Assembly (NCBI GenBank): GCA_018303645.1
Contig: JAGVXR010000091.1
Coordinates: 1-8,512, forward strand
DNA from: Candidatus Woesearchaeota archaeon
GTDB lineage: Archaea > Nanobdellota > Nanobdellia > Woesearchaeales > GW2011-AR4
Direction: 5' to 3'
DNA: 8,512 bases
Position numbers and translations under genes: made by a program
The notes under the pieces: generated by a model
Databases searched by the model: none
The model's input: only the letters and a program-made list of their open reading frames with translations
What the model was told of the DNA's origin: nothing
Shown here: positions 4,738-8,512 of the stretch, piece by piece
How positions within the stretch are numbered: the first letter of the stretch is position 1
Layout of the letters: each line of letters begins with the position of its first letter

Positions 4738-4763
4738 CTAATATTTGCTCATGAAACTTCAAG

Positions 4764-4773
4764 CTTATAAACA
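4764..4773 (-). promoter_or_regulatory. TATA box for the cysteine-repeat protein
   Basis: Read on the minus strand, TGTTTATAAG is centred about 31 bp upstream of the ATG at 4737. It lies in a 113-bp divergent intergenic region that also carries the plus-strand promoter of the wHTH-MNT gene. Confidence 0.5.
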
Positions 4774-4807
4774 TTTCGGTTTTGGGTTTTTACTTTTAAT
4801 TCAATCA

Positions 4808-4827
4808 AAAACCATAACATTTAAATA
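4808..4827 (+). promoter_or_regulatory. promoter of the wHTH-MNT/HEPN pair
   Basis: AAAACCATAACATTT (4808-4822) runs into the TATA box TTTAAATA (4820-4827), 24-31 bp before the ATG at 4851. The same 15-mer recurs at 6048-6062 in front of the coiled-coil gene at the equivalent position, so the two promoters share their BRE/TATA region. No Shine-Dalgarno is present; transcripts should be leaderless. Confidence 0.6.
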
Positions 4828-4828
4828 A

Positions 4829-4848
4829 TAGTAAGGTTATCCTTACTA
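4829..4848 (+). promoter_or_regulatory. 8+8 bp inverted repeat, putative operator
   Basis: TAGTAAGG (4829-4836) and CCTTACTA (4841-4848) are perfect reverse complements around TTAT. The site begins one base after the TATA box and ends two bases before the ATG. It would cover the transcription start, so the winged-helix N-terminus of the encoded protein is the obvious candidate repressor. Confidence 0.65.
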
Positions 4849-4850
4849 AA

Positions 4851-5393
4851 ATGAGAAGCAAAGAAAACAAGGCGCTGGAACCATTCTTTAACAAACCTAA
4901 GCATTGGCATTTTGAAGAGCTTCACAAAGCTGCTTCAATAAGCAAGCCGCAGCTTTCTTACTGGCTCAAAAAATTTGAGAAAGAAAGATTGATTAAGAGG
5001 ATAAAGCCCAGAGGCAAGATGCCTTTTTATACCGCATCAGAGGAAAATCCAGAATATCAAAACATAAAGAGGCTGTACGCTCTGAAAATGCTGGCTGAAA
5101 GCGGCCTTTTCAACCACCTGTCAGCTTTAGAAGGAGCAAGGGTTGTAATACTTTTTGGGAGCTTTTCGCGGTATGACTGGTACGATGACAGCGACATAGA
5201 CATTTTCATTTACGGCGATGACGAGAAATTTGAAGCAGGCAAATACAGCTTGAAGCTCAGAAGAGACATACAAGTTCATTCGGCAAAAGACAGAAAAGAT
5301 TTAAAAAGGATGGACAAAATGCTTCCTTACATCATATCCGGCGATTTCATAAAAGGTTCTATCGAGGACCTGGGGGTTGATGTAAGTGCCTAA
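4851..5393 (+). CDS. winged-helix MNT nucleotidyltransferase, antitoxin of a HEPN pair
   Basis: The 180-aa product has a winged-helix DNA-binding domain at about residues 8-62 (helices HFEELHKAASISKPQLSYWL, then KFEKERLIKR and a wing ending GKMPFYTA). A minimal nucleotidyltransferase domain follows at about 92-165. The motif G103-S104, ten residues, D115-I-D117 matches GSx10DxD of MntA-type antitoxins, and D139 in RRDIQV is a good third catalytic acid, so the enzyme looks intact. In studied HepT/MntA systems this enzyme AMPylates a tyrosine of the HEPN toxin and thereby silences it. The next gene, overlapping by 8 bp, is a HEPN protein, which supports that role. Fusion to a winged helix plus the 20-bp inverted repeat in its own promoter predicts autorepression. 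GC is like that of the host genes (28/60 at 5161-5220). Leaderless start. Confidence 0.85.
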   Translation: MRSKENKALEPFFNKPKHWHFEELHKAASISKPQLSYWLKKFEKERLIKRIKPRGKMPFYTASEENPEYQNIKRLYALKMLAESGLFNHLSALEGARVVILFGSFSRYDWYDDSDIDIFIYGDDEKFEAGKYSLKLRRDIQVHSAKDRKDLKRMDKMLPYIISGDFIKGSIEDLGVDVSA

Positions 5394-5859
5394 ATTCATT
5401 ACGTTGGAGGAGGCAGACGAACTCTGCAAAAGAAGCGGCGAATACAAAAAACTCGCCTTTGTAAACAGGCAGCAGATAAAATCGCTTCTTGAAAATGCTG
5501 AAACGAACGTTAACTCAGCAAATCTTATTGCCAGCTCAATAGACGAAAAAGATCCCAAATGGATGAGCGTCTACATTGATTATTACGATGCTTTGCATAT
5601 TTTAGCAGAGGCTTTTCTTCAGTTTGAAAATCGTAAAATTGCAAATCATCAATGCCTCTTCGCTTTTTTGTGCAAAAACCATCCTGAATTTGAATTTGAC
5701 TGGTATTTTTTTGAGGAAATCAGGTTCAATAGGAACGGAGCCCATTATTACGGCAAGAAAATAGCCTATGAAGACTGGGAAAAGGCAAAGCTGAAATTCA
5801 ATCTTTACGTCTCTGCATTGAAGAAAGAAATCGAAAAGAGATTAGGCATCAGTTTATGA
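5386..5859 (+). CDS. HEPN-domain toxin, predicted RNase
   Basis: The 157-aa, largely helical product starts at GTG 5386, right after an in-frame TAA and inside the end of the nucleotidyltransferase gene, with a GGGGGT motif about 8 bases upstream. The HEPN signature is near the C-terminus: R113-x6-H120-Y121-Y122 within EEIRFNRNGAHYYG. HEPN proteins dimerise through this R-x4-6-H motif and act as metal-independent RNases. The H-x-Y arrangement is kept, and Y122 corresponds to the tyrosine that MntA-type antitoxins AMPylate in the studied pairs. A helix with DYYDALHILAEAFLQFENRK (64-83) and the terminal helix LKFNLYVSALKKEIEKRL fit the four-helix fold. At 157 residues it is longer than the short HepT (DUF86) type. 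Likely tRNA- or rRNA-targeting toxin controlled by the enzyme upstream. Confidence 0.8.
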   Translation: MPKFITLEEADELCKRSGEYKKLAFVNRQQIKSLLENAETNVNSANLIASSIDEKDPKWMSVYIDYYDALHILAEAFLQFENRKIANHQCLFAFLCKNHPEFEFDWYFFEEIRFNRNGAHYYGKKIAYEDWEKAKLKFNLYVSALKKEIEKRLGISL

Positions 5860-5990
5860 AAGAGATGCTTAGCAACAATATCTTGCCCAAAATGTCTGAC
5901 ATTTTAAACGTCTTGCGTTCATTTACCAATGATATTCCGCTTTTCAAAACCAAAAACCAGCTTTGCCTCATAAGTCCGATTTTTAGCTGA
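5856..5990 (+). CDS. possible 44-aa ORF coupled to the HEPN gene
   Basis: The ATG at 5856 overlaps the TGA of the HEPN gene as ATGA, the usual layout for coupled translation, and opens 44 codons ending TGA at 5988-5990. The peptide starts MKEMLSNNILPKMSDILNVL and looks amphipathic, but there is no recognisable motif, and its end runs into the inverted repeat at 5959. It may be a small third component or a chance ORF. Confidence 0.3.
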   Translation: MKEMLSNNILPKMSDILNVLRSFTNDIPLFKTKNQLCLISPIFS

Positions 5991-6044
5991 CTATTGGGGC
6001 AGATGATTGACTTTTGAGGCAAGTGGCAGTATTGAGGCAAAGCT
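5959..6044. repeat. inverted and direct repeats before the coiled-coil gene
   Basis: AGCTTTGCCTCA (5959-5970) and TGAGGCAAAGCT (6033-6044) are perfect 12-bp inverted arms 62 bp apart. The core TTGAGGCAA also occurs at 6014-6022 and 6032-6040, exactly 18 bp apart. TTTCAAAACCA flanks the array as a direct repeat at 5942-5952 and 6044-6054. The last copy touches the promoter at 6048, so these may be regulator binding sites. The gap 5991-6093 holds nothing else that I see. Confidence 0.5.
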
Positions 6045-6047
6045 TTC

Positions 6048-6068
6048 AAAACCATAACATTTTTAAAC
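6048..6068 (+). promoter_or_regulatory. promoter of the winged-helix/coiled-coil gene
   Basis: AAAACCATAACATTT (6048-6062) leads into TTTTTAAAC (6060-6068), 26-34 bp before the ATG at 6094. The 15-mer is shared with the promoter at 4808-4822. There is no Shine-Dalgarno motif; a leaderless transcript is expected. Confidence 0.55.
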
Positions 6069-6093
6069 ATATTCTAACAAAAATTCTGTAAAC

Positions 6094-7239
6094 ATGGAGA
6101 TTGCAAGCAGTTTAATAGAGACTGGAGTAGACAAGCTAGTCAATTTAGTGAAGGAAAGGGGAAGAATAGCCTTGGCTGATGCCGCGAAAGAGCTTGGGGT
6201 AAGCGCCACAGTAATACAGGAATGGGTTGATTTTCTTGAGGAAGAGGGGATTATAAGCGTTGAATACAAGATGACAAAGCCATATCTTGTCGAGAGAAAG
6301 CTAACAAAAAAGGAGGTTGAGGTTAAAGCAAAGGAATTCGCAGGCAAAAAGGACGTTTTTGTCAGGAAAGCAGAAGTAAGCCTGAATTTTCTTGCAAAGC
6401 AGGCTGATGAGCTGAAAAAGGCAAAGTCAGAGTTTGACAGGCTGAAGCACGAGCTCGGATTCGAGCTTGACACTGTAAGGGAAGACTTAAAGGAATTAGA
6501 GAGGTACCAGCAGCTAAAGGAAGAGCTGCAAAAGCAGGTCGAAGAGCAGAAAAACGACGCAAAGCTCAAGATAGGCGAGCTGACTCAGCAGGTCCAGAAA
6601 GAGCAAAAAAAGTACCAGGAACTGTCAGCCAACATAGGAAGGGAAAAAGAGGAATTGTCAAAGGAAAAGGCAGAAGCAATGTCAATAGAAGAAGGCGAAA
6701 AAATCCTCAACAGAAAATTAATGGAGCTGAAGGGAATGATAAGCTTGATAGAAAAGAAGGCTGCAAACGAGGACATGGCAATAAAGAATTCCGAGCTCCA
6801 CATAGAAAAGCTAAACATGATGATAGAGGACATAAGGCAGAGGGTTGAGGAGGAAAAATCAATTATCGACCCATTGATAGAGAGGAGCAAAGAGCAGGAA
6901 AAAAAGGTGCTGGAGCTTCAGGATAAGATTATAAAGAAGATTGCGCAGAAGCAAAAAAGCGTTTCAAATGTAAAGAATGTCACAAAAAAAGTGGAGGAAT
7001 TTTTCAATAAAAAGCTGGCTGTCATGAACCTTGTGGACAAGGCAAACAAGGACAGGGACGAGCTTGAAAAAAGCCTGATAGAGCTTATTAAAAAGGCAAA
7101 GTCATTCCAGTTGACTGCAAAAAGCGGGGATGTGGGAAAGCAGATGATCGAGCTTGAAAAAAAATTTAATGACGTAGGCAGGAAAAAGACAGAGTTTGAT
7201 GCTGAGCTTAAGCAGTTCACTTCATATTTTAAGAAATAA
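6094..7239 (+). CDS. winged-helix/coiled-coil protein linked to the secretion ATPase
   Basis: This 381-aa protein has a winged-helix-like N-terminus at about residues 5-68 (LVKERGRIALADAAKELGVS, then VIQEWVDFLEEEGIISVEYK), typical of archaeal HTH domains. The remainder, about residues 70-380, is nearly all heptad-like coiled coil rich in K, E, L and Q, with breaks near residues 90-105 and 295-320. No signal peptide, membrane segment or cysteine is visible, so it is a cytoplasmic rod, probably oligomeric. In archaeal genomes I associate such proteins with genes for secretion/pilus ATPases, and here the ATPase follows 119 bp later on the same strand. It may act as an adaptor or scaffold for the ATPase, or as a regulator through its HTH; neither is shown by the sequence. 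GC is about 50% in the line I counted (31/60 at 6421-6480), as in the ATPase gene. Confidence 0.8.
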   Translation: MEIASSLIETGVDKLVNLVKERGRIALADAAKELGVSATVIQEWVDFLEEEGIISVEYKMTKPYLVERKLTKKEVEVKAKEFAGKKDVFVRKAEVSLNFLAKQADELKKAKSEFDRLKHELGFELDTVREDLKELERYQQLKEELQKQVEEQKNDAKLKIGELTQQVQKEQKKYQELSANIGREKEELSKEKAEAMSIEEGEKILNRKLMELKGMISLIEKKAANEDMAIKNSELHIEKLNMMIEDIRQRVEEEKSIIDPLIERSKEQEKKVLELQDKIIKKIAQKQKSVSNVKNVTKKVEEFFNKKLAVMNLVDKANKDRDELEKSLIELIKKAKSFQLTAKSGDVGKQMIELEKKFNDVGRKKTEFDAELKQFTSYFKK

Positions 7240-7243
7240 TCAA

Positions 7244-7284
7244 TAGAGAATTTTAAAATATATCAATTTTGTCAAAATTCTCTA
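7244..7284. repeat. inverted repeat 1 between coiled-coil and ATPase genes
   Basis: TAGAGAATTTT (7244-7254) and AAAATTCTCTA (7274-7284) are perfect 11-bp arms around a 19-base loop. It starts 4 bp after the coiled-coil stop codon. No strong T-run follows, so a terminator role is uncertain. Confidence 0.6.
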
Positions 7285-7285
7285 A

Positions 7286-7333
7286 GAGAACTTTGAATGA
7301 AACTGTAAAAATAATAAATTATTCAAAGTTCTC
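7286..7333. repeat. inverted repeat 2 upstream of the ATPase gene
   Basis: GAGAACTTTGAAT (7286-7298) and ATTCAAAGTTCTC (7321-7333) are perfect 13-bp arms around a 22-base AT-rich loop. The loop contains TAAAAATAATAAATTA, a possible TATA region for the ATPase gene. The arms share the core AGAGAA[TC]TTT with the neighbouring repeat, giving four copies in alternating orientation. Confidence 0.6.
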
Positions 7334-7346
7334 AATATCAAAAAAA

Positions 7347-7352
7347 GAGGTG
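7347..7352 (+). promoter_or_regulatory. Shine-Dalgarno motif setting a TTG start
   Basis: GAGGTG lies 6 bases before the TTG at 7359. No in-frame ATG exists nearby: the frame is open back to 7257 with only TTG or GTG candidates, and the first ATG is about 350 bp further in. The motif therefore decides the start of the ATPase. Confidence 0.6.
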
Positions 7353-7358
7353 TGTATT

Positions 7359-8512
7359 TTGCTGAAAAGGTTTAGCCTTAGAAAGGATGTTGAAGAGGGC
7401 ATTCCACCTGTAAAAGAAGAAATCAAGGGCGAGGTGCGGATAACAGGATTGCCTCCGATATCTTTAACAGAAGCCAAAAAGAAAGATGAAAAAAAGATAG
7501 CTGTTGCAGCGCCAAAAAAAGAAGATGTAAATCTTCTCTTGACATACAACTTTATTTCTGACAACATACCCATTACAATCAACATTTACAAAAAAAAAGG
7601 CGAGTTTGTGCCCATATATGATGTCTCAATATCAAGCATAAGCAAGCACACGGAGCTGATTCTTGAAAAAGTAAGGGAAGAGCTGATAGCCCAAGTAAGC
7701 CTGGGGATGGTTGATATTCTCACAACAAAAGACACTGGAGTGATTGAGCAAAGGTTTATGGAGGCAATAACCATGCTTGTAAACAGGCATTTTCCGGATG
7801 CCGACGAAAACACAATTAATTTCCTGAAGTCTTACCTTATCCAAAGAAGCCTGGGACTGGGAAACATCGAGGTTCTGATGGATGACATAAACCTTGAGGA
7901 GATAGCAATAAACAGCGCTGAAGAGCCTGTGTGGGTTTATCATGTGAAATTCGGCTGGCTCAAGACCAACATAATGCTTGCAAGCGAAGACCAGACAAGG
8001 CATTACGCCACAATGATTGGAAGGAGGGTTGGAAGGCAGCTGACAATCCTTGAGCCGTTAATGGACGCCCACTTGAAAGGAGGCGACAGGGTAAACGCCA
8101 CTCTTGAGCCTATTTCCGTCGGAGGCAACACAATCACGCTGAGAAAGTTCGCTGCAAAGCCATGGACAATAACTGATTTCATAAAAGACGGCACCATATC
8201 GGCGGATGCCGCTGCGCTGATATGGCTCGGAGTGCAATTCGAATTGTCAACTTTAATTTCGGGCGGAACAGCAACAGGAAAAACCTCGATGCTCAATGTC
8301 GTTGCAAATTTTTTTCCGCCCAATCAGAGGATTATCAGCATAGAAGACACGAGAGAGATTCAATTGCCAAAGTTTTTGCATTGGGTGCCCATGGTGACAA
8401 GGCTCCCGAATCCCGAGGGCAAGGGAGAAGTGTCAATGCTTGACTTGCTTGTAAACTCATTGAGAATGAGGCCTGACAGGATAATTGTGGGAGAGATAAG
8501 AAGAAAAAGGGA
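7359..8512 (+). CDS. secretion/type IV pilus-type ATPase (VirB11/GspE/FlaI family), 3' end missing
   Basis: The gene runs off the window after 384 codons, still before its C-terminal part. Residues 1-60 are a K/E/P-rich, probably flexible leader; residues about 60-290 are the N-terminal domain that precedes the motor in this family (LMDDINLEEIAINSAEEPVW, later RVNATLEPISVGGNTITLRK). The motor domain has a Walker A, GGTATGKT, at 302-309, an acidic box (IISIEDTREIQLP, about 326-338) and a Walker B-like RPDRIIVGEIR at 371-381, all intact. These hexameric ATPases power assembly of archaeal pili, archaella or secretion systems at the inner face of the membrane. FlaI/ArlI itself is not specifically supported, since no archaellum genes are visible. 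The pilin-like gene at 1197 and the coiled-coil gene upstream fit one surface-export machinery. Start at TTG 7359 chosen from the GAGGTG motif. Confidence 0.9.
   Translation, partial: MLKRFSLRKDVEEGIPPVKEEIKGEVRITGLPPISLTEAKKKDEKKIAVAAPKKEDVNLLLTYNFISDNIPITINIYKKKGEFVPIYDVSISSISKHTELILEKVREELIAQVSLGMVDILTTKDTGVIEQRFMEAITMLVNRHFPDADENTINFLKSYLIQRSLGLGNIEVLMDDINLEEIAINSAEEPVWVYHVKFGWLKTNIMLASEDQTRHYATMIGRRVGRQLTILEPLMDAHLKGGDRVNATLEPISVGGNTITLRKFAAKPWTITDFIKDGTISADAAALIWLGVQFELSTLISGGTATGKTSMLNVVANFFPPNQRIISIEDTREIQLPKFLHWVPMVTRLPNPEGKGEVSMLDLLVNSLRMRPDRIIVGEIRRKR

Noticed and set aside
4208..4741. 177-aa plus-strand ORF opposite the cysteine-repeat gene
   Set aside because: Its L/S/F-rich sequence is the antisense of the repeat-coding strand. 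The minus-strand frame has a signal peptide, periodic cysteines and a TATA box.
95..5859. Insertion sequence or integrated element carrying the cassettes
   Set aside because: No transposase, integrase, terminal inverted repeats or target-site duplications could be found. The modules differ in composition and seem to have arrived separately.
5849..6070. 73-aa minus-strand ORF between the HEPN and coiled-coil genes
   Set aside because: It runs through the inverted/direct repeat array and has no TATA box or Shine-Dalgarno. Its composition reflects the repeats.
6063..6569. 168-aa minus-strand S/F-rich ORF
   Set aside because: It is the antisense of the K/E-rich coiled-coil gene. Such genes routinely give long S/F-rich shadow frames; the same applies to 6585-6890 and 6918-7220.
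7632..8003. 123-aa minus-strand ORF
   Set aside because: It lies fully inside the ATPase gene, which has conserved motifs on the plus strand. The minus frames at 7319-7585, 7586-7813 and 8003-8323 and the plus frame at 8222-8443 are rejected for the same reason.
7359..8512. Calling the ATPase archaellum FlaI/ArlI specifically
   Set aside because: No other archaellum gene is visible and the family motifs do not separate FlaI from other VirB11/GspE-type secretion ATPases.

Overview
The window looks archaeal. Most genes carry a TATA box (TTTAAATA, TTTATAAA and similar) about 24-30 bp upstream of the start codon, which predicts leaderless mRNAs, and only a few have a Shine-Dalgarno motif. The right end encodes an archaeal secretion/type IV pilus-type ATPase next to a winged-helix/coiled-coil protein. 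Small genes, AT-rich spacers and this gene set suggest a DPANN-type archaeon (Woesearchaeota/Pacearchaeota-like), but no rRNA or other marker is present, so the lineage is inference. No tRNA, rRNA, CRISPR array or transposase was found.

Layout, left to right. (1) Bases 1-59 are probably the 3' end of an upstream gene. (2) Bases 65-1196 hold an AT-rich two-gene cassette: a fusion of an AbrB-like domain with a MNT-type nucleotidyltransferase, then an overlapping unrecognised 111-aa gene. A perfect 16-bp palindrome lies between TATA box and start codon. (3) Bases 1197-2141 encode a membrane-anchored, pilin-like exported protein with ten N-glycosylation sequons and a clearly higher GC content. 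(4) Bases 2142-2700 hold three possible micro-ORFs and a promoter with no obvious gene. (5) Bases 2706-3381 (minus) are a VapC-like PIN toxin and a small partner. Beside them is a start-less gene remnant that may be the tail of a HEPN protein (3394-3603). (6) Bases 3604-4737 carry two small secreted cysteine-rich proteins, convergently oriented. The 201-aa one is built on an 11-residue cysteine repeat. (7) Bases 4851-5859 are a winged-helix/MNT nucleotidyltransferase and HEPN toxin pair with catalytic and target motifs intact, also with a palindrome between TATA box and ATG. (8) Bases 6094-8512 hold the winged-helix/coiled-coil protein and the ATPase, which runs off the window, separated by two adjacent inverted repeats of related sequence.

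Taken together, cell-surface/secretion genes (pilin-like protein, Cys-rich exported proteins, secretion ATPase) are interleaved with toxin-antitoxin-like cassettes: two nucleotidyltransferase-led, one PIN-led and one decayed. The two nucleotidyltransferase cassettes share a promoter layout (TATA, then palindrome, then leaderless ATG) and each first gene has a putative DNA-binding N-terminus, which suggests autorepression. The least explained item is the first cassette (AbrB-NTase plus unknown partner). The best supported functional system is the wHTH-MNT/HEPN pair.
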